From Pacificimonas pallii (lineage in GTDB: Bacteria; Pseudomonadota; Alphaproteobacteria; Sphingomonadales; Sphingomonadaceae): DNA of 64,000 nt. A program made the position numbers and the translations under genes. The notes beneath the pieces are model-generated. The model was not told the origin of the DNA, did not search any database, and saw only the letters and a list, made by a program, of their open reading frames with translations. Positions 1 to 8,861 of this stretch are shown piece by piece; position 1 is the first letter of the stretch, and every line of letters begins with the position of its first letter. Where the stretch lies: assembly GCF_019204005.1 (NCBI RefSeq), contig NZ_JAGSPA010000001.1:62001-126000 (forward strand). Reading direction: 5' to 3'.

Positions 1-128
1 TATATGAAGGCCGCACCAATCGAGACTGCGGCCAGCAGCAAATAGCCCTGTATCGCATAATATTGGAAATAGGCTTTTACCAAACCGCGAAAATCCATCT
101 TGTCGAGATGGTGCGATTTGTCCCACAT
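1..128 (-). CDS. Hypothetical membrane protein, truncated by window edge
   Basis: Only the first 42 codons are in the window, reading leftward from an ATG at 128. The peptide starts MWDKSHHLDK, has a short charged stretch, then a hydrophobic run (about residues 27-42) that looks like a first membrane segment. A second in-frame ATG ten codons later is an alternative start. The protein continues beyond base 1, so no family can be named. It lies on the same strand as lptG, after a spacer of about 195 bases in which I see no gene or clear terminator. Confidence 0.4.
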   Translation of the reverse strand, partial: MWDKSHHLDKMDFRGLVKAYFQYYAIQGYLLLAAVSIGAAFI

Positions 129-323
129 GCCAAGGCGTAAGCCGCTGAGTATGTTAGAAATTGTAGCCACGAATATAGACCTTCATTACGCGATTCATTG
201 TCCCTCAAACGCAATATCGTGCTGCAATGCGGCAAAGATGGGGCGAGGAGACGTTACTGTGGTGGCAATGCCCGTCTCATGGCTCGGGCGCATTGCCGCG
301 CGGACGTGTCGGCTTCGCCGCGA

Positions 324-1418
324 TTATTCCTCGGTTCGGAAAAGCAGGGCCTCGCCCACCAGAAAAAACAGCACAAAAGGGCCCCACGCCGCAAGAAGCG
401 GCGGCGCGGCTCCGAATTCACCCATGGCAAGCATGGCGTTATCCGCAACGAAATAGGCGAATCCCAGCACCATTCCCACCACCGCGCGCAGGAAAAGCCG
501 CCCGGACCTTGCCAGACCAAAACCCGCGACTGCGCCCAGCAGCGGCATCAGGATCGCCGATAGCGGCGCGCAGTATTTCTGGAACAGTGCCGTTTCCAGG
601 CCGTCGGTCGCCTTTCCGCTCGCCTTCATCCTCTCGATGGCGGCCGCGAGCTGGCGGCTGTTCACTTCATCGGGATCAGGCACCTCGATGGAAAAATGCG
701 TCGGTGCGATCCCCTTGCCGACGCGCACGCTGCCGACTTCCCGCATCGTTCCCCGCGCCACGTCGAAACGCCGCGCATCCGACAGCACCCAGCCATCGCC
801 GTCGGGAACGGCTCTGGCGCCTTCGAAAATTTCCTTGAGCGCCTTGTCTTCCCGGCGGAAAACCTCGACGTCGGACAGGATCATGTCCGCACCTTCGCCC
901 TCGACGCGCCCCGCAAGCAGCATGTCACCGCCTGCCGTTTGCCATTTGCCGAACTGCGCCTTTACCGGGTCGTCCGGCATGCGCGCATAGTCCGCCTTCT
1001 GCCACGCATCCAGCTCGGCATTTGTGCGCGGCAATACCGTCTCGGCAAAGACGAAATGTCCGATCGCGACGATCAGCGCCGTCCCCATCATCGGCCACAA
1101 TATCTGGTGCGGTGACATGCCCGCCCCCTTCATGATGACAATCTCGCTGGAACTCGACAGGCTCGACCAGGTCACGATGGCCCCAAGCAGGACAGAGAAG
1201 GGCAGAAATGTGTCCGCAAGCTGCGGCACGCGCAGCTTCACATATGTCCACAAATCGGCATTGCCATTTGTGGGAATGGCCAGGATTTTTTCCGATTCCG
1301 ACAGCAGGTCCAGCATCTGCAGCATGCCAATCAGCACGAAGGCGAAGGCAATGATACGCAGCCCCAGCATCTTCGCCTGATATAGCGCAAGCGTGTTTGA
1401 CGGCCAGAGCGCGCGCAT
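324..1418 (-). CDS. lptG: LPS export ABC transporter permease LptG
   Basis: 364 residues. LptG is one of two inner-membrane permeases of the LptBFG transporter, which extracts lipopolysaccharide and feeds it into the LptC-A-D bridge. The protein has the family layout: N-terminal membrane helices (start MRALWPSNTL), a periplasmic beta-jellyroll middle with V/E/D-rich strands, and two or three C-terminal helices ending in a short charged tail. The start at 1418 is chosen because the reading frame extends further upstream only inside lptF, and because ATG overlaps the lptF stop as ATGA. This implies translational coupling with lptF. LptB and LptC genes are not in the window. Confidence 0.9.
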   Translation of the reverse strand: MRALWPSNTLALYQAKMLGLRIIAFAFVLIGMLQMLDLLSESEKILAIPTNGNADLWTYVKLRVPQLADTFLPFSVLLGAIVTWSSLSSSSEIVIMKGAGMSPHQILWPMMGTALIVAIGHFVFAETVLPRTNAELDAWQKADYARMPDDPVKAQFGKWQTAGGDMLLAGRVEGEGADMILSDVEVFRREDKALKEIFEGARAVPDGDGWVLSDARRFDVARGTMREVGSVRVGKGIAPTHFSIEVPDPDEVNSRQLAAAIERMKASGKATDGLETALFQKYCAPLSAILMPLLGAVAGFGLARSGRLFLRAVVGMVLGFAYFVADNAMLAMGEFGAAPPLLAAWGPFVLFFLVGEALLFRTEE

Positions 1419-2650
1419 CAGACCGCCGCCTTTCGCGCGCGCCGCATCCGCATTCTCATCCAGCGCGCCAGTTTCTTCACCGGCTTGGCAAATTGTGCGA
1501 ATGCCGTTTCCAGCATGCCAATCGGCTGTCCGGCGGGCTTGAACGCAAGCACGTAGAAGAACCACAGGCACATGATCGTAAAAACGGCGAAACTGCCCCA
1601 TTGGCTCCACGCGATGGGCACGTCTCCTGACGCGCCCGCGCGCTCTGCGGTTTCCGATATTTCATTGTAAACGACCAGGATAATCAGGCCTGCAAACACA
1701 CCCAGGGCGCTTGATGACCGCTTCGCCGGCACCGCCAGTGAAATCGCCAGCAGCGGGATCACGAACACGACGATGACCTGGACCAGTCGGCGGTGCAGAT
1801 TCGCCTCGATCGCCCGCTGGTTCGCGGCTGCCAGTTCCGGTGCGGGCGCCCCCGACGCCTGCCAAAGTTCGGGCAGCGTGAATTCCTGATCGTCCTCGCC
1901 GTCGCCCCGCGACCGGAAGACATCGATTTTCGGCAACGGCACCGCCAGATCGTAATTCTCGAACGACAATACCCGCGGTTCGCGGAATTCAGGCCCGTCA
2001 TGCACCAGCACGCCCTCGGCAAGGCGCAGCAGGATGATGTCGGGGTCATCCGTCGACATGAACTGGCCGGCCGCGGCCGTGGCCGTCGCGGTGCGCCCGT
2101 CCTCTCGGTCCGTATGCAGGAAAATCCCGCGCAGGTCGCGGCCACTGTCATGGCTCTCCTCCACGCGCAGCGTCGTATCCTCGGCCACCTTGACGAACTC
2201 GCCAACGTCCACCGTGGCGCCCAGCGCGCCTGACCTCAGCTCGAACTCAAGCGCTTCATATGTGTAGCGTGACATCGGCTGGACGAAGCCGACGATCACG
2301 AACGTCAGCGCGGCAAGGGCGGCGGCGTAAAGATAGGGCACGCGGAGCAGCCGGACATAGGAAATCCCCACCGCGCGCATCGCGTCCAGCTCGCTCGACA
2401 TCGCAAGGCTCCGAAATGCGAGCAAAACCCCCAGCAGCAGCCCCACGGGAATGCCAAGGCCCAGATATTGCGGAAAGCTGTTGCCCAGCATGCGCCATAC
2501 AACGCTGATCGGCCCGCCTTCGTTGACTACAAAGTCAAACAGTCGCAACATCTTATCAAGAAGCAGCAGCATCGCAGCGATCAAAAGTGTGCCGATCAGC
2601 GGCAGCGCGATCTTGCGCGCAATATATCTATCGAAGCGGGCGGCAAGCAT
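1418..2650 (-). CDS. lptF: LPS export ABC transporter permease LptF
   Basis: 410 residues. It is the partner permease of LptG in the lipopolysaccharide exporter. The N-terminus (MLAARFDRYI, then a long hydrophobic helix) and the stretch around residues 95-115 (SELDAMRAVGIS) match the YjgP/YjgQ coupling-helix region that contacts LptB. A periplasmic domain and C-terminal helices follow. The start at 2650 has a clear GAGGAA ribosome site 6-7 bases upstream on the minus strand. Longer in-frame extensions lack one and are arginine-rich. It ends in an ATGA overlap with lptG. The divergent spacer to the DUF2141 gene (2651-2836) must hold its promoter; I cannot assign boxes. Confidence 0.9.
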   Translation of the reverse strand: MLAARFDRYIARKIALPLIGTLLIAAMLLLLDKMLRLFDFVVNEGGPISVVWRMLGNSFPQYLGLGIPVGLLLGVLLAFRSLAMSSELDAMRAVGISYVRLLRVPYLYAAALAALTFVIVGFVQPMSRYTYEALEFELRSGALGATVDVGEFVKVAEDTTLRVEESHDSGRDLRGIFLHTDREDGRTATATAAAGQFMSTDDPDIILLRLAEGVLVHDGPEFREPRVLSFENYDLAVPLPKIDVFRSRGDGEDDQEFTLPELWQASGAPAPELAAANQRAIEANLHRRLVQVIVVFVIPLLAISLAVPAKRSSSALGVFAGLIILVVYNEISETAERAGASGDVPIAWSQWGSFAVFTIMCLWFFYVLAFKPAGQPIGMLETAFAQFAKPVKKLARWMRMRMRRARKAAV

Positions 2651-2836
2651 CGCGTTTCCTCTAAGATGCCCAATCCTGCCAAGTTTTGCCCGCCGCCTGC
2701 CCAACTTTGGCCGCAAGCAAAGCAAATATACAAATCAACGCTGGTCAGACGCCTCATCGCCTGTGCCAGCTCGCATCCCTTGTCCTAGCGGCGTGCAGGA
2801 TGTCTCGTAAAGGTCATAAGAGGTGTGAACAGGGTT

Positions 2837-3373
2837 ATGGTACGCAGTAGGGTTTCATTCGCAGTGGGGACTGCAATCGCGGTGATGGCGACACTCGCCG
2901 CATCGCAAGGGGCGACGGCGGCATCCGCGCGCACGCTTCTCGGACCGGACCCCAGTGCGTGCGTGGCCAATGTCACGAAGCCTGCGGCGCTTGTACGTAT
3001 CACGGGTCTGAAGGATCGTGCGGGACAGGTCCGGGTCCAGCTTTATCCAAATGATCCCGATAAATTTCTGGAAAGCGGCGAGTGGATCCAGCGTGTCGAT
3101 GTGCCTGTCACGGCATCCGGCGACATGGATATCTGCGTGAAGCTGCCTTATGTCGGCGAAATGGCCATGGTCGTGATGCACGATCGCGAAAAGAACGGCA
3201 AACTCGACCCTTTTGAGGATGGCGCGGGCCTGCCCGGCAATCCGAAGATGAAGCTCGCAAAACCGAAATATAAGGTCGCGGCCTTCAATGCGAAGGCCGG
3301 CGTCACGCCGATGACGATAGTCATGAACTACCACCGCGGCCTGTTCGGCTTCGGCCCGGTAAAGGATAAATAG
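2837..3373 (+). CDS. Secreted DUF2141 family protein
   Basis: 178 residues with a Sec-type signal peptide of about 30 residues (hydrophobic core, then alanines). The mature part contains the DUF2141 pattern: a VRITGL strand, GQVRVQLY, and the loop VMHDREKNGKLDP, which resembles the family's Asp/Asn-rich metal-binding-like turn. Its function is unknown; family members are predicted periplasmic or surface beta-sandwich proteins. The frame is open from a GTG at 2825, but the AAGAGG there is too close to that codon, so ATG 2837 is preferred. The next gene starts 8 bases after the stop, which suggests one transcript with the diacylglycerol kinase. Confidence 0.75.
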   Translation: MVRSRVSFAVGTAIAVMATLAASQGATAASARTLLGPDPSACVANVTKPAALVRITGLKDRAGQVRVQLYPNDPDKFLESGEWIQRVDVPVTASGDMDICVKLPYVGEMAMVVMHDREKNGKLDPFEDGAGLPGNPKMKLAKPKYKVAAFNAKAGVTPMTIVMNYHRGLFGFGPVKDK

Positions 3374-3381
3374 AGACCGCA

Positions 3382-4347
3382 ATGGGGACTGTCGCACTTC
3401 TGTCCAACCCCTGCTCGACGGGAAACCGCGCGCATCTGCCGCGCGTGCGCGATTTCACCGCGCGGTCGCCCGATATCTTTCATTATGAGGTGAACGACGT
3501 CAGTGAAATTCGTGTCGCGCTGAAAACCATCGCACGCACCCGGCCGCGTATTCTGGTTATCAATGGCGGCGATGGCACCGTGCAGGCCACCCTTACGGAA
3601 ATGCATCATGGCAAGCCGTTCGGCGACACGCCGCCGCCTGTCGCGGTGCTTCCGAATGGGAAGACAAATCTGATCGCGGCGGACCTGGGCAGTGGCACCG
3701 ACCCGCTAAAGGCGCTTCAGCGTATTCTCGAAATCGCCGAAACGGGCCTTGAAGATTATGTTACGCCGCGCAAGCTGATCTCGCTTAGCGACGGCACCAT
3801 GAACCGCCCTGTCATGGGCATGTTCCTGGGCGGTGCGGGTCTTGCCTCGTCGATCCTGTTCTGCCGGCATAAGCTTTATCCGCTTGGCCTGCCAAACTGG
3901 GTGGCACATGTACTGACGTCGATCATGGCGTTCGGCGCGATTTTTCTTGGTCTGCCGGACCGCTTCGGCCCCGGCAGCGGCGAGCGGCTGAGCGTCTCGG
4001 TCCGGCGCGCTGGTAAGCTTGAGGGGAAGTTCTGCCTGTTGATGGTGACCACATTGGAAAAAGTGCTGCTGAACATTCCAGGCGGCGCCGCGAATGACAG
4101 CCGCCTTGGCCTAATGCTGATTGAGCGGTCGCGCGGCGCAATCCTGAAGGCGGCGTTCATGGCGCTGTTCCAGCGTTTCGATCGCGCAAAGTTCAACGGG
4201 CTGCATCTCGACCGCGGCGACGAAATCCGTATCTCCGGATCGAGTTCGGACGTGATTCTGGACGGCGAGCATTTCCGCGCGGCAAAGGGGGGAGCCATCG
4301 TATTGACGCCCACGAAGCCGGTAAATTTTCTGAAACTCGCGGCCTAA
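3382..4347 (+). CDS. Diacylglycerol/lipid kinase family protein
   Basis: 321 residues. The DAGK catalytic-domain signature NGGDGT is at residues 61-66, followed by VLPNGKTN, the counterpart of the family's PxGTxN nucleotide loop. The C-terminal half has the beta-sandwich pattern of YegS/DgkB-like lipid kinases. The expected reaction is ATP-dependent phosphorylation of a diacylglycerol or related lipid to phosphatidate at the cytoplasmic membrane face. The LPNGKTN loop deviates from the usual LGTGN, so the exact lipid is uncertain. It sits between the DUF2141 gene (8-base gap) and a Tam41-like gene (19-base gap), so phosphatidate could be passed to the next enzyme. Confidence 0.8.
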   Translation: MGTVALLSNPCSTGNRAHLPRVRDFTARSPDIFHYEVNDVSEIRVALKTIARTRPRILVINGGDGTVQATLTEMHHGKPFGDTPPPVAVLPNGKTNLIAADLGSGTDPLKALQRILEIAETGLEDYVTPRKLISLSDGTMNRPVMGMFLGGAGLASSILFCRHKLYPLGLPNWVAHVLTSIMAFGAIFLGLPDRFGPGSGERLSVSVRRAGKLEGKFCLLMVTTLEKVLLNIPGGAANDSRLGLMLIERSRGAILKAAFMALFQRFDRAKFNGLHLDRGDEIRISGSSSDVILDGEHFRAAKGGAIVLTPTKPVNFLKLAA

Positions 4348-4366
4348 TCTCCGCGCATCGCACCGG

Positions 4367-5296
4367 ATGTGCGATAGGATTGTCGTGCCGCTAACCGATA
4401 TCTACCGCCAGGAACTCGCACGGCCCGTCGATCCGCGCATAACGGCCTTCGCTGCCGACATCGCGGCGCATTATGACGGCGCGCTTGGCGTGCTGTTTTA
4501 TGGCTCCTGCCTGCGGGAATCCCGGCTCGACGGGCTCATGCTTGATTTCTACCTGATCGTGGAAAGCTATGACCGCGCCTATGACAAGGCGTGGCTGGCC
4601 CGGGCCAACCGTCTGATCCCGCCCAATGTGTTCCACGCACAGCATGACCGCCTTGCGGCGAAATACGCCGTGCTCAGCCTTGATGATTTCCGCCGCCAAT
4701 GCGCGGGAAAAAGCCGCAGTGTTTCCGTCTGGGCCCGCTTTGCGCAGCCGTCGCGCCTGGTATGGCAGTGCGGCGATGCGGCGGCGGAAACGATCGCGGC
4801 GGCAGCCGCGGCGGCGCCCGCGGCCTTGATCGGCGCGGCGCGGCCGCTCCTCCCGGACCTGCTTCAGGTGAACGATCTCTGGTCCGGCGCCTTCGCGCTC
4901 ACCTATGCCGCGGAACTGCGCGCCGAGCGCAGGACCCGCTCCAATATCATCTTCGACGCCGCGCCGGGATGGTACGAAGCGCTCACGATCCCGGCGCTGG
5001 CGGCCGCGGACATTCCCGCCAGGATTGACGGCAAATCCATCCATCTCACCGCCCCCGCCGACCGCAAGGCTGGCGAACGCCGCTGGTCGCGCTACCGCCG
5101 CGACGGCAAATTCATTTCCCTTGCCCGCCTGGCCAAGGCGACCGCCACGTTCGACGGCGGCATCGACTATCTCGCGTGGAAGATAAACCGCCATGCCGAA
5201 ACCGACATAAAGATCACCGATTGGCAGCGGCGCCACCCCATACTCGCTGGCATCGGCCTGCTGCCCAGGCTGCTCGCCAGTGGTGCAATCAAATAG
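4367..5296 (+). CDS. Tam41-like nucleotidyltransferase (putative CDP-diacylglycerol synthase)
   Basis: 309 residues, with no signal peptide or membrane helix visible. Residues 43-61 read [10 protein letters not shown]...MLDF, a nucleotidyltransferase GS-x-D type motif in the arrangement seen in mitochondrial Tam41/Mmp37 (YGSG...MLDF). A later [10 protein letters not shown] and an alanine/leucine-rich helix ending LRAERRTR also resemble Tam41's C-terminal helical domain. Tam41 converts phosphatidate and CTP to CDP-diacylglycerol. This is a motif-level match, so the family is probable but the activity is inferred. Position just after a diacylglycerol kinase in the same unit supports a lipid role. 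Alternative: an uncharacterised nucleotidyltransferase with a different acceptor. Confidence 0.5.
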   Translation: MCDRIVVPLTDIYRQELARPVDPRITAFAADIAAHYDGALGVLFYGSCLRESRLDGLMLDFYLIVESYDRAYDKAWLARANRLIPPNVFHAQHDRLAAKYAVLSLDDFRRQCAGKSRSVSVWARFAQPSRLVWQCGDAAAETIAAAAAAAPAALIGAARPLLPDLLQVNDLWSGAFALTYAAELRAERRTRSNIIFDAAPGWYEALTIPALAAADIPARIDGKSIHLTAPADRKAGERRWSRYRRDGKFISLARLAKATATFDGGIDYLAWKINRHAETDIKITDWQRRHPILAGIGLLPRLLASGAIK

Positions 5297-5358
5297 GCAC
5301 ATCCCGGCAAAGGCGACGACCTTGCGGAGACACCCCCCTGCTCGCTAAAGCCAGCCCT

Positions 5359-6627
5359 ATGAACATCCTCCTGATCGGCGGCGGCGGGCGTGAACATGCG
5401 CTCGCGTGGAAGCTCGCCCAGTCGCCCTTGCTGACGACACTTTATGCCGCGCCCGGCAATCCCGGCATGGCGGATGACGGCGCGACATGCGTATCGCTGG
5501 ACGTCACCGACCATCAGGCGGTGGTCGACTTCATCCATCAGAACAATGTCGAACTGACTGTAATCGGCCCCGAACAGCCTCTGGTCGACGGCCTTGCCGA
5601 TACACTCTCAAAGCACGGCAAGAAGGTCTTCGGACCTTCCGCGCGCGCCGCCCGTCTGGAGGGGTCGAAGGGTTTCACGAAGGATCTGTGCGCGAAATAC
5701 GGCATCCCGACAGCCGCCTATGGGCGGTTCCGGCAGGCTGCCGACGCGAAGGCGTTTCTCGGCGGCCGGGAACCGCCCTTCGTGGTCAAGGCGGACGGGC
5801 TGGCGGCAGGCAAGGGTGTCGTTATCGCCGCCAGCCGGGAAGAGGCGCATGCCGCCATTGACGATATGCTCGGCGGCAGCTTTGGCGAGGCGGGCGCGGA
5901 GCTCGTCATCGAGGAGTTTCTGGAGGGCGAGGAAGCCAGCTTCTTCGCGCTCTGCGACGGCGAGACGGTCCTCCCGCTCATCGGCGCGCAGGATCACAAG
6001 CGTGCCCATGATGGCGACAAGGGTCCGAACACCGGCGGCATGGGGGCCTATTCGCCCGCGCCCATTCTGGACGATGCGATGCAGGCGCGCGTCATGACAG
6101 AGATTGTCGAGCCGACGGCGCGCGCAATGGCGGCGGAGGGGTCTCCCTTCACTGGCGTGCTTTACGCAGGGCTGATGATCGGACCCAGGGGCCCGCAGCT
6201 TATCGAGTATAATGCGCGCTTCGGCGATCCGGAATGTCAGGTGCTGATGATGCGCATGAAATCCGATCTCCTGCCCGCGCTTTTGGCGGCAGTTGATGGC
6301 GAACTCGCGCATTTTGCGGTGCAGTGGCACGACGATGCCGCGATGACGGTCGTGATGGCGGCGGAGGGTTATCCGTCAACGCCCAGAAAGGGCGGCACCA
6401 TAACGGGCATTTCCGATGCCGAGGCGACAGGCGCGAAGGTTTTCCATGCAGGCACGAAGCGGGATGGTGCAACGCTGGTTGCCAATGGCGGCCGCGTCCT
6501 GAATATAACGGCGATGGCCCCGTCGCTGCGGGATGCCGCGGACACGGCCTATGCGGCCATCGAACGGATCAACTGGCCGGATGCGTTCTGGCGCAGGGAT
6601 ATTGGTGCCCGAGCGCTGAACCGCTAG
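5359..6627 (+). CDS. purD: Phosphoribosylamine-glycine ligase
   Basis: 422 residues, the usual length. PurD catalyses ATP-dependent joining of glycine to 5-phosphoribosylamine in purine synthesis. The N-terminus [17 protein letters not shown] is the diagnostic start. The ATP-grasp region includes [18 protein letters not shown] and the signature RFGDPECQ near residue 290. The start at 5359 is fixed by the conserved N-terminus; the frame is open upstream, but that sequence is unrelated. The gap of 62 bases to the upstream lipid genes leaves co-transcription open. Confidence 0.96.
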   Translation: MNILLIGGGGREHALAWKLAQSPLLTTLYAAPGNPGMADDGATCVSLDVTDHQAVVDFIHQNNVELTVIGPEQPLVDGLADTLSKHGKKVFGPSARAARLEGSKGFTKDLCAKYGIPTAAYGRFRQAADAKAFLGGREPPFVVKADGLAAGKGVVIAASREEAHAAIDDMLGGSFGEAGAELVIEEFLEGEEASFFALCDGETVLPLIGAQDHKRAHDGDKGPNTGGMGAYSPAPILDDAMQARVMTEIVEPTARAMAAEGSPFTGVLYAGLMIGPRGPQLIEYNARFGDPECQVLMMRMKSDLLPALLAAVDGELAHFAVQWHDDAAMTVVMAAEGYPSTPRKGGTITGISDAEATGAKVFHAGTKRDGATLVANGGRVLNITAMAPSLRDAADTAYAAIERINWPDAFWRRDIGARALNR

Positions 6628-6671
6628 GTTTCATCCAGGACGCGAGCACCATTTCCGACCGGGAGACTCCA

Positions 6672-8813
6672 ATGCGCATCTTTCTTCTCGCCCTATCTGC
6701 CATCACGTTTTCGGCCGCGACAGCCGCGGCGAAACATCACGGAGAGAACCAGCACATGGCAACCAGCGACCTTCCCTCGCCCCCCGTGGCCGAGGTCCGG
6801 CCATCCAGTTTTACCCGGCACGGCATTACGGTGCAGGACCCCTATGCATGGCTGCGTGACCGCAAATATCCCGAGGTCGATGATGCGGGCGTATTGGCCT
6901 ATCTAAACGCCGAAAACGCCTATTTCGAAGCCGCGATGGCCCCTCATGACGCGCTGGTCGAGACGCTGTTCGAGGAGCTGAAAGGGCGCGTCAAAAAAGA
7001 TGACGCGTCCGTCCCGCAAAAGGACGGCGACTATGAATATTGGTGGGCGTTTCAGGAGGGTGCGCAGTACCGCACATGGTACCGCCGTCCCGTGGGTACC
7101 GAACAAAGCGACGTCCTCCTCGACGAACCCGCTTTGGCCGCCGGGAAGGATTATTTCCGTATCGGCATGTTCTCGGTCAGCCCGGATGGAAAGCTGCTCG
7201 CCTATGCCAGCGATGATAATGGTTCGGAACGCTACACGCTGCATATCAAGAATCTGGAAACCGGGGAACTTCTGCCGGACCGCATCGAGAATGTCTTCAA
7301 CATCGTCTGGGCGGCGGATTCGGCCGGTTTCATCTACACGATCGCTGATGAGAACTGGCGGTCCAAGGTCGTGCTGCACCATGAATTGGGCGGCGGCGAC
7401 CCTCGCGAAATCTACCGCGAATCGGACCCCGAATTCAGCGTTGGCATCGGGTTGTCGCAATCGAGAAGCTGGGCCATCCTGAGTACCGGCACCAATACGA
7501 CCAGCGAAGTGCGGTTGCTGCCCGCAGCCGACTTCACCGCCGCGCCCATGCTGGTTTCCGCCCGCGACGAGGGCCGTGAATATGACCTCGACGAGCGCGA
7601 CGGTACCCTCTTTATTCGCGTCAACGACACACATCCCAATTTCCGGCTCGTGACGGCTCCCGCCGCCACCCCCGGCGAATGGTCGGAGCTCATTGCCGGG
7701 TCCGACGACCATTACCTGCGCAGCGTGACCAGCTTTCGCGACATATTGGTCATCGAGGAGCGTATCGGCGGTCTCAGTCATATTCGCCTGCGTGACTATG
7801 ATGGCGGCGGCGAAACCCGCGTGCGGTTTCCAGAGGCCAGCTATGATGCGAGCCTCGGCAACAATCCCGAATATGCGCAGACCAAATTGCGCATCGACTA
7901 TGAATCGATGGTCACGCCAGACACCGTCTATGATTACGATCTTGCTTCGGGCGCGCTCGAAGTGCTGAAAGTACAGGAAATTCCATCGGGATATGACGCC
8001 GACAATTACGTCACCGAGCGTCTTACCGCCACGGCCCGCGACGGCACGAAGGTGCCGCTGTCGATCGTTTACCGAAAGGATTTTCCAAAGGACGGCAGCC
8101 GCCCCGTTCACCTTTATGCCTATGGCGCCTATGGCTATGCGGTCCCGCCGGGCTTCTCTTCGGCACGGCTGTCGCTCCTTGATCGCGGCTACGGCTTTGC
8201 GATCGCGCATGTGCGCGGCGGAGACGATCTTGGTTATGAATGGTATCTGGACGGCAAGCTGAAAAAGCGGACGAATACGTTCAATGATTTCATCGACGTA
8301 GCCCGGCATCTTGTCAAGGAAGGCTATACTTCGGAAGGCCGGATCGCCGCGTCCGGCGGGTCTGCTGGCGGGGAATTGATGGGCGCGGTCATCAATCAGG
8401 CACCCGAACTGTTCGGCGCGGTCGCGGCGCATGTTCCCTTCGTGGATGTGCTCAACACCATGCTCGACGACACATTGCCGCTGACCCCGGGCGAGTGGCA
8501 GGAATGGGGCAATCCGATCGAGGATGCAGAGGCGTTTAAATTGCTGCTGTCCTATTCCCCCTACGATCAGGTCAGCGCGCAGGATTATCCGCCGCTCCTC
8601 ATCACCGCCGGTCTTAACGACCCGCGCGTCACTTATTGGGAACCCGCCAAATGGGCCGCCCGCCTGCGCGCGACAAAGACGGACGACAATATCCTGCTTT
8701 TGAAAACCAATATGGGCGCAGGCCATGGCGGCAAATCGGGTCGCTTCGATTCACTACGCGAAAAAGCGGAGGAGCAGGCGTTCTTCCTGACGCAGATCAA
8801 AACGGGGGAGTAG
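6672..8813 (+). CDS. Oligopeptidase B-like S9 peptidase, exported
   Basis: 713 residues. It is a serine peptidase of the prolyl oligopeptidase clan that cuts short peptides, by family after basic residues. An N-terminal seven-bladed propeller (about residues 30-430) is followed by an alpha/beta-hydrolase domain with YAYGAYG, HVRGG and the nucleophile motif GGSAGG (Ser564). The stretch PLTPGEWQEWGNP and the SYSPYD turn are typical of PtrB; the catalytic histidine lies in GAGHGG near the C-terminus. The first 20 residues form a signal peptide (MRIFLLALSA), so the enzyme is probably periplasmic. A GGGAG site precedes ATG 6672. It is 44 bases from purD and converges on the patatin gene. Confidence 0.88.
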   Translation: MRIFLLALSAITFSAATAAAKHHGENQHMATSDLPSPPVAEVRPSSFTRHGITVQDPYAWLRDRKYPEVDDAGVLAYLNAENAYFEAAMAPHDALVETLFEELKGRVKKDDASVPQKDGDYEYWWAFQEGAQYRTWYRRPVGTEQSDVLLDEPALAAGKDYFRIGMFSVSPDGKLLAYASDDNGSERYTLHIKNLETGELLPDRIENVFNIVWAADSAGFIYTIADENWRSKVVLHHELGGGDPREIYRESDPEFSVGIGLSQSRSWAILSTGTNTTSEVRLLPAADFTAAPMLVSARDEGREYDLDERDGTLFIRVNDTHPNFRLVTAPAATPGEWSELIAGSDDHYLRSVTSFRDILVIEERIGGLSHIRLRDYDGGGETRVRFPEASYDASLGNNPEYAQTKLRIDYESMVTPDTVYDYDLASGALEVLKVQEIPSGYDADNYVTERLTATARDGTKVPLSIVYRKDFPKDGSRPVHLYAYGAYGYAVPPGFSSARLSLLDRGYGFAIAHVRGGDDLGYEWYLDGKLKKRTNTFNDFIDVARHLVKEGYTSEGRIAASGGSAGGELMGAVINQAPELFGAVAAHVPFVDVLNTMLDDTLPLTPGEWQEWGNPIEDAEAFKLLLSYSPYDQVSAQDYPPLLITAGLNDPRVTYWEPAKWAARLRATKTDDNILLLKTNMGAGHGGKSGRFDSLREKAEEQAFFLTQIKTGE

Positions 8814-8861
8814 CCGAGAGGCTTTCCCTCCGTTCCCGTTACGCACGCCGCTGACGCCGCC

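Noticed and set aside
8814-8861. Possible tRNA or terminator after the oligopeptidase
   Set aside because: The short spacer shows no paired acceptor arms, anticodon loop or stable hairpin.
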